A stretch of 64,000 bases of DNA from Thalassia testudinum (taxonomy: Eukaryota > Streptophyta > Magnoliopsida > Alismatales > Hydrocharitaceae), in the NCBI GenBank assembly GCA_037157565.1, contig JAZHRO010000003.1:45955001-46019000 (forward strand). The letters run 5' to 3'. Under the pieces are notes generated by a model. That model ran no database searches. It was not told where the DNA came from and was given only the letters and a program-made list of their open reading frames with translations. Below are positions 1-12,333 of this stretch, piece by piece; within the stretch, counting starts at the first letter, position 1, and each line of letters starts with the position of its first letter. The position numbers were made by a program, and so were the translations under genes.

Positions 1-1319
1 CAAGGGGACTAAGGGAAAGGTTCTTCCTTTGGCTTTCACCTTCGATTCCTTTGTACCCCTTACACACAATCATTTGATACTGCCCCGCAGATTTGGCTAA
101 GGTTCGACTAAGGCGGTTGTGATGACCCAGTAGTTCGACAACAAATGTAGGTTGATTAGTGTGTTTTACGAAATTTTTACCAACCTTTTTCTTCAAATTG
201 GGGTTTTTGGCGAGTGGCCCACAAGGTGACCTAGCTCACCGACTAGCCACTAAACTTGATTAAGTCAAGGATAGCCAAATGTGGTCTATAAATTTCAACC
301 CTAAAAATTGAGTCCTAGGGTTCATGTAATGGCTAAGTGTTTAGGCAGACCACATTCAAATAAGACTATTTTCTACAGCACAATTTGAATCCAAATGATT
401 AGAAATTTGACAGACAGATTTCTTTTTCAATTAGCTTTCTGGAGAATATTTTTGTGAAATTTTTACTATTTCCAATAAATTAATATGAATTTTTAACTAT
501 AAAGGGTTCAGATTTAGAATTTTGACCCCTTGCCAGTTTTCCAATTTAAAATAGTATCAAATTAACTCCAACAATTTGGAAAACATATGAAAATGAAAGC
601 TAGTTTAATAAGCTTTCAAACCCCATCATTTTTTGTTAAATCTGATTCGTGTATTGTTCAGAATCACATTTTTAAATTCAAAAATTTTCAGATCTGAGTC
701 AATTTGACTCCCTTATATTTTGCAAATTTTAAACAATTCCATGATTCAAATTTTTTCAAATAAATAATGTCTTTTGAAAGCTAGTTTGAAATTATAGCTT
801 TTGCCCAAATTTCAGAATTTTTAGCTCAATAAATATTTGGCAATTGAATTTTTAAGTCAAAAATAAAGTATAACTAAAATTCAAGGAATGGTGAAGAGTC
901 TTTTTAAAAGATTTGAATTCAAAGCTAAGACTTTTTCACCCAAACATTTTATTCTATGAAATATTTTTCGTAAATTTTTTCAATTTTTTTTTTCTGGAGG
1001 GAAAATTTTTCAAATTTTTTTCTTTTTTTTTTAAACAAAACTCTAACCCTAAGATTCAAAAGAACCCAAAATCTAAAACTTAGAAATTTTTTTCATGAAA
1101 ATATGCAAATGTTTTTTCCCTTTTTTTCAGAAAGCAAATCAACCTAGGGTTCAAATGAAAAACCTAAAACTATGATTGTGATGTGCACCTAAATTCTCCA
1201 ACTACACCTGTTGTGTGCGTAGAATTTGCTTGTCCTCTTCCTATACATCAAAAAGAAAGTAGAAATAGATGTGTTAGTGTTAAGCTCAAAGAAATCAAAA
1301 ATCAAAATCACATTTCCCC
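1..1319 (-). other. Leader (gag-to-PBS region) of partial gypsy element Z
   Basis: The first ~100 bases resemble sequence just upstream of gag in element B (around 25210-25300) and element E (around 53590-53680): the same 'ggttcttcctttggctt...gtacccc' run appears in all three. Z therefore lies on the minus strand, with its gag to the left of the window. The rest is AT-rich, with many T and A runs, and I see no coding potential. It leads directly into a degenerate primer-binding site at 1320-1336. Confidence 0.6.
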
Positions 1320-1336
1320 CCTCAACAACGGTGCCA
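1320..1336 (-). promoter_or_regulatory. Degenerate tRNA-Asp primer-binding site of element Z
   Basis: On the minus strand this reads TGGCACCGTTGTTGAGG. It is a decayed version of the TGGCGCCGTTGC-type site seen intact in A, B, D and E, which is complementary to the 3' end of tRNA-Asp. It lies 2 bases from the start of LTR-like sequence, as expected for minus-strand DNA priming. Confidence 0.6.
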
Positions 1337-1338
1337 TT

Positions 1339-3290
1339 TGCTGGAATCGTAAATCACGTATTGGATTCAGAAAGCGTCGTAGTATAGTTGCGAAATTTGA
1401 TTCAACAAAAATTAATATAACGAGACAGTGAGTCCCGATCGATCACAAGGAGGCATTTAAGAAGCAAAATTGATTTTTGATTTTATACTTGCTTAAACTT
1501 GGACACCGACTTCAAGCCTGGGAATGTAAGTTGCTCCAGTCGTGTTGTTAACCCTTACTACGTCCACACGCATCAAATAAACTATAAAAGTGAAGGTGTA
1601 GGTACTTGTGCACACGATTCGTACTTTACGATGGTTGTTAACGGAAAACACGGCAATCATAAGGTCATTTATATTTTTAGAAATTGACATCTTGTTGCAA
1701 TATAGATAAACACAGTAGATATCAGGCAAATGATGACTGTAATATAGAAAAATGGCTCAGATATCATGCAACTAGTGATTTCATTTCCTTAAGAATTTTG
1801 TCATTACAATCAATCATAGAGGAAAGCTTGTACATGAAAGCTTAAAACAACGATTCTAGCTAACAGAAAAGTGGTGCATGCATGGATCTACAGAAGATTA
1901 TGCATGCATCCACTAAGGCAAAGGATTACTACGCCACTAATTAGAAGATTAATGCAAAAATTAAAACTATGAAGAACTTTAAAACTAGCTAACAGAAAGC
2001 AGGCATTAGAGGTGGTCTCCAATGGCTGTGTAGCCTGAGGTGGTACGAAGGGAAAGAGGGATGGCCAAGGTGGTTGGTCGGCCTCTTGAGATGGTGGTGG
2101 AGTTGCTCTAGCCCTTTGACGTGGAGGTGGAGTGGAGATCGTTGATGGTGCTCCAATGGTGTGGAAGAATGAAGTCCAAGAACTAGAACTAGAGATATGG
2201 GTCCCTTGGCCATCCATGATGGTCGTTAAATAGACCATGGGCTTGGCTCTCTAGAGAATTATAGGATTCTCTAGAAGTGCCTCCATCTTGGGGTCAAGAT
2301 GGATGGGAGTGGGTCTTCTTAGATCCACAAATTGTGGATCTAAGAATGGAGTAAGTGGTTTTCAATTTTTAGGTTTCAAGAGGTGGTGCCACTTGGTGGA
2401 GATTCTAGAGGACTCTAGAGTGGGTAGCTAGGTATGTGTGCATGAGTGTGTGGGTGTGGCTAGGTGGTTTAGGTCGAGTCCTATAGCTCTAGGTGATTGG
2501 GTTTAGGTAGGTTTCTAGAGATAGGATTATAAACCCTAATACTAAAGTGATAAGTGCAATTAAACTTATCCTAAGTTTAATTGAGTAGATGTGTGTCTAG
2601 TTGGGAGAGAAAGTTCCTAATTAGGTCAAGCTTAAGTCAATTAGACTCTCACTGAGTCCAATTAGACTTGTGTTGGTTGAGATTTGAGCTCAATTGAACT
2701 CTATGAGTCCACTTGACTAGGTGAAGTGTGATTGACTTAGATCTAGGTCAATTGGGTTTAGTGAGAATCTAATTCAGTTCTTAGGAAGGTCTTGGGGTAG
2801 TGTATTAGGCTTAGGGCACCTTAATTTAGGTTCCCTAGGGTGCAGAATTGGGTTTAGGGGCTTAGGAAATCAGGATCTAGGCTTCATTTCAAAAATAGTG
2901 ATTGGAGAAGGGTTCCAGATGTCTAATTTAGCAATCAGATGACTTATACTTCAAAATCAGAAGTCCAACTCTCTAGTCTAGATGGTTAATGTTGAATCAG
3001 GGTGAAGTTTAGGTTATGTCTTGGAATTCTCCAGAAATTGGACATGTGACACCTTGTCTGGACGTCCAATTTTCTAGTAGGATTGGGTTTTAGGTCAATG
3101 GGTGGTGTCCAAGGGTCTTGGACATCCAGCATCCTACCTGGACATCCAGATATGGGCTTGAAGATGGGTTTTAAGGCATTTTAAGATAGGGTGACCTAAT
3201 CTAAGGGTGGCTAGGGCTTGGGAAGGTCTCTAGGACTATCCTAAAGCTAGGAAAGGTCCTATGTTCTTCATAATTTAATTCCTACATTAA
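1339..3290 (-). mobile_element. Probable LTR (element Z; possibly shared with element A)
   Basis: The sequence starts TGCTGG right after the PBS. Near 1432-1447 it has the U5-type motif 'tcgatcacaaggaggc' found at the same place in all other LTRs here. No open gene is visible; the body is rich in tct/aga and 'gtcca' words. The right edge is uncertain. At about 3290-3310 the sequence changes abruptly into the 3' non-coding domain of element A without a clear PPT. This LTR does not resemble A's other LTR (56434-57811), so whether it belongs to Z, A or a recombinant of both is unresolved. Confidence 0.45.
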
Positions 3291-4640
3291 ATTTCTACTA
3301 GTAAGGTAGTATACTACTAGTCCCTGGCAAAATTAACCTAAATGCTATTTATTACTAAAACTAAGAATCGATATCTTAGGCATAAGTTACTTGTCAACAG
3401 GAGGAAATTTCTACTAAGAACCTAACCTACAGAGACTCAACAATGTCAGGGTGCCTGCCAAAATGCAAATCGCCCAAGTCCTTTTCTTATTCTATGTAGA
3501 AGCAAATATATATATACTTTTTCATCTTTTCTAATTTTTTTTTCTTTTTTTCTTTTTTTTTTTTGGGGAGTTGAGAGTTTCCGGGTAACTTTTTACAGCT
3601 ACCCAACCCAACGAAGACTCGAAAAGGACTCTAAGTGCTAAGCATCTTATTGTGAAAATTGTGATAGACTCACTTAAGGACAATTAAAACAGACTTTGGG
3701 TTTCTACGCCCCTAGGTGACCCAAAAAAGAAAATGCTGCCTAAAGGTGTATTTATCTGATCGGTAACTTTCTCCCTACTTTTATTTTTGTGGAGTCAACA
3801 CAAAGGCGAACCCAGTGTATATCTCCCCAGATTATGCTACTTCGCTGCTTCTTCCTTAAGTGTTTTGGAATTCTTATGCATTTTTTGAGCTAGGATCTGG
3901 AGAATCGGCCAATGGACTGTTACCCACGACAACTTGCCAACCATACTCGTGAGGTGAAGTGTGGCTTATTTCTTTTTTTTTCTTTTTCTCCTTTTTCTAT
4001 TTTTCCATTTCAGTAGGTAGCTTTCCTGATATAAGATTTACCTAAAGGTAGTAGTAAAAGAGAATGGTCCTCTGGCTAGGCTCTGGACAACTGGCCAATG
4101 GGCTGTTACCTACAACAATTTGCCAACCATACCACCCTAGAAGGTTCATTAGCTACCCAATTTCCATTAGAATCGCCGATGTTGGTGCAAAACGTGTGTA
4201 GATGCTTAGACTAAAAGTCCCCCCAAATCCGAGGGGGGGTTGATAAGTCCTATACTTATCACCATACTTTATTCACCAGATTAATATCAATTACAATGGC
4301 GAGGACTAGAGAGCAAGTCCACATTTTAGTGGACACCCGTACTAATTAAGTCTAAAGACCTGAAGAATCTAAGCATTCAGGTCCCTAACATATAGTTTCC
4401 TAAAGTTGACAATCTCCTAATGCCTAAGTTTTCTTTTCCTAATCTTTTTTTTTTAATAAAAAGAAATAGAAATTAGTTCAAGCTAACAATTTTGTACTGA
4501 GAACATAAGAGTTACCACCTCCCATTCCAATGTTGGGCAATGTCCTCATTAGCAAATAAATTTATGCAATAGAATAAGGAAATAAATCACCTGAGTTGTA
4601 ACTGTGTATTCGGTCAGCTTGAAACCTCTGGGTTGCCTCC
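3291..4640 (-). other. 3' non-coding domain of element A
   Basis: This is the stretch between integrase and the PPT on the minus strand. It aligns by eye, block by block, with the same region in B (20494-21860), E (46420-47770) and G (61869-63200). Shared landmarks are 'ctagtccctggcaaaatt' near 3317, the 'ggaggaaatttctactaagaacc' block, two copies of a ~55-base box (3895-3950 and 4083-4135), and a stem-loop at 4241-4261. No long reading frame exists. The PPT-side hairpin that is perfect in B, D, E and G is decayed here (ACTAG TCC CTGGC). Confidence 0.7.
4241..4261 (-). repeat. Conserved stem-loop TGATAAGT-N5-ACTTATCA (element A copy)
   Basis: Eight-base arms TGATAAGT and ACTTATCA enclose the loop CCTAT. 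The same stem with a different 5-base loop occurs at the equivalent place in B, E and G. It may be an RNA structure in the element transcript; function unknown. Confidence 0.7.
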
Positions 4641-5850
4641 CAGGAAGCGTTGAGTTTATTGCCTCCAGCTAGGCGAAGTTCCAGTTTAACCTTCAATGAG
4701 AGTTACAACTTCCTTCAAGGGAATCTAGGTAGGAAAGTGTTTCAATATTTGGCCATTAACTGTAAAGGTTTGCCCAGTCTTAGGATCAACAATTTCTACT
4801 ACCCCATTGGAAAAAGGTCTAACCACTTAGTACGATCCAGTCCACTTAGATCTCAATTTCCCAAGAAAAAGTTTAAGTCTCGCATCAAAAAGCCAAACTT
4901 GCTAATTTGGCTCGAAGGCTTTTCTATTAATGTGCATGTCATGGATAGCTTTCATCTTCTCCTTATAAAGTCGATTGTTCTCATAAGCGTCCTGACGAAT
5001 CTCCTCGAGCTCGGAGAGTTGGAGCTTCCTTTGAGTTCCGGCCATCTGGGAATCCATATTACACTGCTTAACGACTTAGTATGCCCGATGCTTCGACTCA
5101 ATCGAAAGTTGGCAAGCTTTGCCAAAGACTGATTGATATGGTGACATGCTTATCGGGGTCTTATCCTACATGCCCAAAGGGTATCATCCAATCCTGTGGA
5201 CCAATCCTTCCAATCAGGTCTCACAGTCTTTCGCAGAATATTCTTAATCTGCCTATTTGAGACCTCAGTTTTCCCATTCGTTTGCAAGTGATGCCGGGTG
5301 GAAATGTGGTGAGTGACCCCGTATTTCTTAAGTAAGGAATGAAACTGGGCATTGATGAAGTGACTCCCACCATTGCTGATCATGGCCTTAAGTATCCCAA
5401 ACCAAGAAAATATATTTTTTTAATAAAGTCCATGACAGCCTTATGATCACATTTTTGGGCAGACGGCTTCGATCCATTTTGAGATGTAGTCCACTAAAAC
5501 TAGTATATACTCAAAGTCGTTTGATGGTGGGAAGGGACCCATGAAATTGATGCCCCAGACTTTGAATATTTCAATGATAAGAATGGGTTGCAGATGCAGC
5601 ATATCTTTCTTGGTCATAATCCCCAGGGTCTAGCAGCTAGTGTAGGTTTTAGAAAAGTTGTGTGCATAATTAAATAGTGATAGCCAATAAAAATCAGACC
5701 GTAAAACTTTTGCAGCCATCTGCTTCTGAGAGAAGTGGCCACCACAGGCTTGGTCATGATAGAAGGATAGCACACTTTGAACCTCCTCTTCAGGGATACA
5801 CCTCCTAATGATTTGATCAGCACAAAGTCTAAACAGCATAGGATCATCTC
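4641..5850 (-). pseudogene. Integrase of gypsy element A (decayed)
   Basis: This segment encoded the enzyme that inserts element cDNA into chromosomes. In minus-strand order there is an HHCC-type zinc-binding region around 5630-5840, with 'HDQACGGHF' readable. A core follows with 'SNGGSHF' (second catalytic Asp context) and 'TNGKTEVSNR' (catalytic Glu context) at 5150-5383. The C-terminal part runs down to about 4641. The reading frame is broken several times, at least between 5614 and 5383 and again below 5150, so no functional product is expected. The E integrase (47772-48953) is the closest comparison in the window. The plus-strand open frame at 4650-5132 is only the antisense of this region. 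Confidence 0.8.
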
Positions 5851-6620
5851 AAAAATAATGTTTGTCCTCAGTCAAGAACTTATCCTGCTGCTGTCTAGAC
5901 CAACCGTGCGGAATCTGCCCTACCACTAAATAATTAGCTATGTCTGCAAACTAGGGGAGGCTCTTTCCATGCATAACTAGAATTTGTTCATCAAGAAATG
6001 TATCAGTTAAGGGTAGTGAAGGTCTAATATGTTTTGAGTGAAGTCTGGATAGGTGGTCGGCTACAACATTCTTGGATCCAACCTTGTCACGTATTTCTAG
6101 GTCAAATTCCTGTAGGAGCAGGATCCATCATATCAGCCTGGGTTTAGCATCCATTTTGGCTAACAAGTGCTGGATAGTCGAGTGGTCAGTGTAAATGATC
6201 ACATGGGATCCTAGAAGGTATGATCGAAACTTTTCTAATCCAAAAACTACTACGAGCAGCTCCTTTTCTGTGGAAGTGTAATTCCGTTGAGCTTCATCCA
6301 AAGTTTTGCTTGCGTAATAGATCACCACAGGTTTCTTTTCTCGCCTTTGTCCTAGGATTAATCCAATAGCAAAGTTTGATGCATCACACATGATCTCAAA
6401 GTCCTGGAACCAATTTGGGGGTTGTAAAATAGGTGCAGTCAAGACTATATCCCTTAGGTGGTGTAGGCTTTGATGCAATCAGGTGTCATGTAAAAATGCA
6501 CATTGTTAGCTAGAAGGTCAGTCAAAGACTTGGATAGCTTGGAAAAATCCTTTATGAACCTTCTACAAAAGCCAACATGTCCTAGGAAAGATCTGATTTG
6601 TTTGACCAAGCTAGGAGGTG
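5851..6620 (-). pseudogene. RNase H and RT C-terminal part of element A (decayed)
   Basis: RNase H degrades the RNA strand of the RNA:DNA hybrid. The segment 6128-6478 reads '[13 protein letters not shown]', '[14 protein letters not shown]', 'STEKELL' and 'YTDHS', which are the gypsy RNase H landmarks with their Asp/Glu residues. From 6480 to 6620 comes the end of the RT ('[13 protein letters not shown]' can be read on the minus strand with interruptions). The 5851-6127 stretch links RNase H to integrase. The gene is cut at 6620 by solo LTR C; the RT continues at 9306. Confidence 0.8.
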
Positions 6621-9305
6621 TGGTGGGGCGACCTTCCTCTATAGTTTTATTATTTCGTCGTAGTATAGTATAGAGGGAGGTGATTACTAGTTTAATACAA
6701 TTTGTTACTCGGAAATAAAGAGTTCCCGAGGTCGAACTCAGGGAGCAAGTTGTATTCTAGGGGTACAAGTTTCTTTTACAAAAATAAAGAAAGAGAGAGA
6801 GAGAGAATTTGTTGGCTTTTCTTCTTTTCTCTTTGCTTCTCCTCTTCTTCCTTCTCAGATCTTCTGCTCTCTTCTTTTTGGTTCTTCTTTTTTTTCTTCT
6901 TTTCTTTTCTTTTCCTTTCTTCAGATCTTCTTCTCGTGCTCTTTTTCTTCTTTCAGTTCTTGTCTTGGCCTCTCTGCGTTCTCCTCTGCCTCGCCTTCCT
7001 TCTCCTTCCTTGCCTTCAGGACGTCGTCAAATTTTCCAATCAGACGACTTAAACCGCCGCTGTTACAGTGCCGCTCGGTGATCCTCCTTCCTTCAGCCTT
7101 CGTCTTCTTCCACGGTTCTTCTTCACCTGTGCCTGCACACTTACACAGCTTGATCAGAGAAGGGGCAAAACCTATCTCTACCCTCCCCCCGCGTCTCTCT
7201 CTCACAGAAGCCACTCTTGGGAAAGCTCTCCCAGAGCTGCCGGGTTGCCGGGTACGGGTCGCGCCCGGGTCCAGGCCCACCGGCGTGCGTGGTGGGCGAG
7301 GAGTGCAGGTCAGTCTAAGTCGGGTTGGGCCAGGTCCGCGGGGCGTGAGCGCGGACGAGACCGGGTAACCGGGCGAGTGAAGGGGACCTCACCCCGTGTG
7401 CTGAGGCAATAAGCCTCCAGCACTTTTTCACTTTATACCGCTGCGCCTCTTCAGAGTTTTCCGAGGTAGGACTAAATGTCCCACCCCGAGTTGGCGCCTG
7501 CGCGGAGGAAACAGCTGGTAATCGCGGCGTTACGCGAGGCCTTCGCGCGAGGGCTTCGGTTCAGCTGCAGCCTGACGCTTTGTCGAAATGCCTCGCACGG
7601 CCTGGAGTCGAATCTGGGCGTGGCGCGCCTGCAGCTGCAGGCGGAAGCAGCTCCTTCTGCACGGCAATGGCGGCGGAGGACGGGTGACCTGTTCACAGCA
7701 AAACGGCCTCTCGGCCTAATCAGAAGGTGCCGGGAGCTTCGCCAGAGTGCGGCGAAGCTCGTGTGGGTGGTGGCGAGGCGTGGGGCGGCGTGCAAGGGCT
7801 GCCCTAGGTCGGACTGTGGGTCGGAAGATGGGTTTGTTCGGTGGGGTTGCAGAGGGTGATGTGGGGGAAGTGGAAGGGCGGGGGTTGATCAAGGTGAGGA
7901 GGCGGAGGTTCTGCGGTGGTCGGCGAGCCGTGTGGGTTGCTGGGGTGATGGGAGCGGCTCGCCGGAGGATGGCCGGAGGCGGAGAAGGTGAGGGTGAGGG
8001 GTCAGAATCGAGGGCGACAGTAGATGTTTAAAGTGAGGAAAAGGAAGAGGGGAGGAAGAGGAGGAGTTCTACCTACTTAGCAGGAGGAGGAGGGGCCGGA
8101 GCGGGCGACAGTCGTATCGACTGTCGCCGGAGAAGAAGATGCCCGGGGGAAGGGGCGGCGGCGAGCAGAGGGCCGGAGAGGCGCCAGCTGGGTGCGGCGT
8201 GGCGCGGGAAGAGCAAGGGAAGAAGTCTCTGCTGCTGGTATTGCGGCAGAGCGAAGAGGAGGAGGAGGAAGAACCGCCGGAGCTGGTGGGCGTCTGCCGG
8301 AGTGAGAAGAGAGGAAAGTTGGGGGTTTTCTCCGTCAGATCCGAGCTGGGAAGAACGGTGGAGCGACGGGGGTATTTATAGGGACCGAAACAGGGAGGAA
8401 GGCGGAGGGAGACGACGTGTCTCCCTCGCCGGAGGACGCCGGAGATGGAAACCCATACCGTCCGTGCGTTCGCACGGCCGGTATGGTGGGTTACAGCGAC
8501 CAGGGGGTGTCCCTGCGACGGCTGACGACGCAGGACACCCCCGGTTTACTTGCCAGGCTCTCCCCCTCACCCTGCGCGGCGCCATGCTCCGCGCAAGGTC
8601 GCCGGAGCATGGTGCTGGCAGGTTTTGCAGGGGGCACCTGAACGCAAAGAACGAAGGAGAGTTAGGGGCCAAAATGCGAGGGTTCAAAAGTTGAGGTCCA
8701 AAAAGTAAATATATGAGGACCAAAGTGTAAAGTTGGTCAAGAAGGTTTCTTCTTAGGCTCAAGTTTTTATACATGACTAATTAGGACCTAAGGAATCTGA
8801 TAGTGAATTTTATTTCTAGATTAAACCTTGTTTGACTGATCAATTTACGTAAAAACCCAAATTAAGTTATTAATTGGGTATGATTCTCAATGTAGGTCAA
8901 GATGGGTTCCTAAGGTCAAATTGAAGGTTCTAAACCCTAGAGATTATTTTTCTATGAATTTTAGAGGGTTTATTCCATTTTTGCTTTGCCTTAAACCTCA
9001 TGAATTGAAGTGGGTTTGTTTTAGGGTTACAGATTATCATTTAGTTCATTGGAATTGCTGTAGCCCTTGCTAGATCATCTCATCCCACTTTTATTCTTAT
9101 TAAGTTGCTTTGACCTATGTTTGGACCCTGAATTACCCTGTATGCAGATTATACTGGTAAAATTGCATTTTTACCCCTTATGACTTATTTTCTCCTTAAA
9201 CTCAGAATTCTCTGAGTTAAGCCTTTCCTTGAGTTATGTAGGAGCTTTTATCCTTTGTATTGGGTCAAAATGAGCTAGTTATGGCTCATGATGAGGTTCT
9301 CATCA
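6621..9305 (-). mobile_element. Solo LTR C inside the RT of element A
   Basis: The insert begins TGGTGGGG and ends CTCATCA, with TG...CA termini and an exact 5-bp target duplication AGGTG at 6616-6620 and 9306-9310. Removing it brings the RT sequence of A back together at a proline-rich spot. Near its left end is the U5-type motif 'tcgaactcagggagc' (about 6732), so the LTR points left. A minus-strand TATA-like TATAAATACC lies at 8371-8380. The middle (about 7050-8650) is very GC-rich and gives many spurious open frames. There is no second LTR or internal domain, so this is a solo LTR left by recombination. A weak B-box-like GATTCGACTCC is on the minus strand at 7604-7614. Confidence 0.85.
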
Positions 9306-10300
9306 AGGTGGAAGTTTGAAAATTAAGTCAACTTTAGCTCAATCAACTTCTATGTCCCTATGCAAGACGATGTGGCCGAGGACAATCCCTTCTTGAACCA
9401 TAAAATGGCTCTTTTCCCAACTCAAAACCAAGTTTACCTTGATACATCATTTCAATATGTTCTCTAGGTTACTAAGAGAATGGTCGAATGAGTCTCCAAA
9501 AATCGAGAAATCATCCATAAAGACCTCTAAGTATTCACCCACCATCTCCGAAAAGATGGCTAACATGCAACGCAGAAAGGTAGCGGGGGCATTGCATAAC
9601 TCAAATGGCATACGGAAAAATGAAAACGTGCCATACGAGTATGTGAACGTGATCTTCTCTTAATCTTCTAGTGCAAAAGCAACCTGGTTATAACCTGAAT
9701 ATCCTTCCAGGAAGTAAAAGTATTTTTGCCCCGCCAATCATTCGAGAATCTGGTCAATGAAGGGCAAGGAGAAATGGTCCTTCTTAGTGGCTTCATTAAG
9801 CTTCCTATAGTCAATACACACCCGCCATGCGGTGGTGCTGCGGGTGGGGATGGATTTGCCCTGGTCATTTATGACCACAATGAGCCCAGCCTTCTTTGGT
9901 ACCACTTGAGCAAGGCTCACCCAATGGCTGTCAGATATTGGATAGATGATTTCCGCATCGAACCACTTAATTATTTCTTTTTCAATGACCTCTCGCATGT
10001 TTAGGTTCAGTCGCCTTTGCATCTGGCGAGAAGGTTGAGCCCCATCCTCTAAATAGATCTTGTGGGTACAATAGCTAGAGCTAATTCCTCTAAACTCAGA
10101 AATTGTCCATCTAATTGCTCCCCGATTTTCAGAAAGAGTTGTAGTCAACCTAAGCTCTTGGTCCCTAGTCAGGTTTGCATTGATAATCACAGGGAAAGTA
10201 TGATCAGGTCCTAGGAAGACATACTTGAGGTTATTGGGCAGAGGTTTCAATTCAGGTGCAGGTGGTACAATGTTTAACGAGTAAGGGAAGGGAGTTGAGT
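9306..10300 (-). pseudogene. Reverse transcriptase of element A, N-terminal and palm part (decayed)
   Basis: The RT copies element RNA into DNA. On the minus strand the N-terminal part (9738-10250) shows 'NMREVIEKEIIKW', 'DSHWVSLAQVVPKKAG' and '[19 protein letters not shown]'. The palm continues to the left with the 'FMDDFS' catalytic box (about 9500) and '[11 protein letters not shown]'. Stops and frame changes occur, for example an in-frame TGA near 9340 where relatives are open. The frame is contiguous with the protease segment upstream (10301-10644) and, before insertion C, with 6480-6620. Confidence 0.85.
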
Positions 10301-10644
10301 GACATCAATCTCCTCAAATAGAGGTTGCTGGTGGTAATCAGTTTTGCAGAGTTCTGCAACCTCTATAAATTGAGATGGGTCAAGGTAGTCTACAGCTAGT
10401 TGAATCAGATGGTCCTCTAAAGAGCTTACAGACAGGCATTCTTCATCCAAGGTTTCCACGGGATCGTATTCCTTGACCCAACCACAATCGAAAGACTTAG
10501 TTGTCTTAAAGATATCCAATTGCATCTTCTTATCTCCAAAGGTAATTTCCATACATCCCATGTTGCAGTTGATGTTATCCTTAGTCGTAGCCAAAAAGGG
10601 TCTACCTAAGATGGTGGTTGTGTTTTGTAGTTGTTCGGGGACTT
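10301..10644 (-). pseudogene. Protease C-terminal part and pro-RT linker of element A
   Basis: The minus strand reads 'TTTILGRPFLATTKDNINCNMGCMEITFGDKKMQ', broken here only for display: ILGRPFLATTK then NCNMGCMEITFGDKK. This matches the end of the aspartyl protease domain in E (around 50930-51040) and the acidic linker before the RT. It is interrupted at 10644 by element B, and the N-terminal part of the same protease resumes at 27797. The GACTT at 10640-10644 is the left copy of B's target duplication. Confidence 0.8.
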
Positions 10645-12117
10645 TGATTGCACAGGTTTCGCGTGAGTAACCCGTCATTATAGTTGCAAAACTTGTGATC
10701 AAAAAAAATTTATACCAAAACTCCAAGGGAGTCCCAGGTCGAACATAGGGAGGCAACGTTTACTTTATATGAAAACTGCACTTCGATTTGTTTCTTTTTG
10801 GTGTTTTAGGGTTTTATTTTTTTTTTGTTTTTGAAATAAAATGACAATCAATCACAAGAGAGAAATAGAATTGAATATGATATATTGCATGAATGTCAAT
10901 TACAATAATATAGAAAACATAAAAAGAGAGGGAGGTGAGAAGAAATCCCTGGAAGCGGCTGTTCAGTGAGATGACGGCACTAGGTGGAAGCTCGGATGAA
11001 GGAGTTGGGAAGCAGGATGATGAAGGTGAGAAACAGGAGGATGTCGGGTAAAGGAAAGCTTCAACGTAGCTCCGAAATGAATGTGAGAAGGTAGAGATGA
11101 TCTACTACCGAAATGGAGGTGAGAGGACGACTCCAAGGCGACCTATGAATGGGGATGGGAAGTTGGAGGAGTATTTGGTGGGGCAGAGTCTCATTACACT
11201 AATAGGCGCCTTGGGAGCTTGAGAGCAAACTCTAACAGAGCGTTGGTAGGCCTGCTAGAGCTTGGGAGTAGGTGGGAGTAGAGTAGGTAGAGATGGCTTG
11301 GAAGGGAGGGGGTGTAGGTCCTTTTATAATGGAGAAGAGGCTAAAATAGGTATGGGACCATTAGCGACCTCCAGACCGTCGCTAGAAATGTCACTGTAGG
11401 CAGCTCATGCCCGCCTGTGCACGTAGTTGGCCTTGCGTCCACGAACAATTAGCGACAGCTATAAGCATCACTAAATGTCCGCCAAGCTGTCGCTGAAGAT
11501 CCACCCGCTACTCATGCTCCGATGGCGCTGCGCTGTGCACTCTCTTTGTCGCATGCATGCAAGCTCACGCGTTGGCGCTATGCTGTGCGCATGCATGCCT
11601 CCACGCGCGTGCATGCGGTGGCGCGTGTGTGCATATGGGTGGCCTGGGTTGCACCGCGTGGAGTAATCTAGGCTGTCCATCTTCTTTTCATTGTAGGGGC
11701 TGCTACAGAGGTCGGATTGAATCGATTTTCACGCCGTTGGGCTACGATTATCGACCCAAATCCATCCGCGTGGTCAGATTTGTCATTTAAAGCTCCAAAT
11801 TATGTCACCTAGTCCTTTAGCCATTGATCTTCCTCGGACTGCATATGGTGCTACGAGACTCTGATCAAGGCAATTTTGGAGGCGTTGGACTCCGATCATC
11901 GTCTTGATCAGATCCGTACGGTCAGATCATCAATCCGAGGCTCCAAAATAAATATTCTTCTCTCCTGACCACAAAAAGGATGCAATTAACTTAAATTATA
12001 TACTACTCTAAATGCAGAATGATGCATGCTATGCAATATTTATAACATGAAATGCAAACCTAAGCTAAGGAACATGCATGAATAGGCATTTTAACCCAAA
12101 TAGATGTGTTTACATCA
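10645..12117 (-). mobile_element. Element B left LTR (3' LTR in element sense)
   Basis: Begins TGATTGCAC and ends TTTACATCA on the plus strand. It contains the U5 motif around 10738, a minus-strand TATA-like ATTATAAAAG at 11321-11330, and two diverged copies of the ~95-base U3 cassette (about 11701-11795 and 11850-11950). The CACGTG palindrome seen in the right LTR is decayed here (around 11645-11665). Confidence 0.9.
11321..11330 (-). promoter_or_regulatory. TATA box of element B left LTR
   Basis: The minus strand reads ATTATAAAAG followed by GACCTACACC. The same arrangement is at 26978-26987 in the partner LTR and at 57013-57022 in element A, so this is the conserved core promoter of the lineage. 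Confidence 0.65.
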
Positions 12118-12125
12118 TACCCCCA
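12118..12125 (-). promoter_or_regulatory. Polypurine tract of element B, split by element D
   Basis: Plus strand TACCCCCA, i.e. minus-strand TGGGGGTA directly next to the LTR. This is the primer for plus-strand DNA synthesis in this lineage (intact next to the LTRs of E and G). Element D is inserted here: CCCCA is its target duplication (12121-12125 and 20494-20498). Confidence 0.8.
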
Positions 12126-12333
12126 TGATGAGCCCATATTTGTGGGCTAATTAGTTATTTAAATGCCTAGACAATAAGTTAATTTTAACATGCATTTAGC
12201 ATGCATTAGGATATAAATACATTAATTATAGATTTGTTGCATGCATCACATTTTTATGTAAATTAGGTCTTAGCATGCATGGTTTTTAATTTAGTTTTCA
12301 TTTAGTAGGAATTATACATAATACATGCAATTA

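Noticed and set aside
4650..5132. 160-codon plus-strand frame
   Set aside because: It is the antisense of the integrase C-terminal part of element A.
6809..7081. Leu/Phe-rich 'membrane' frame
   Set aside because: Produced by a CT-rich tract (tctt repeats); not credible as protein.
7050..8780. Overlapping frames of 80-130 codons in solo LTR C
   Set aside because: High GC reduces stop codons on all frames; no motif is recognisable and the region lies within an LTR.
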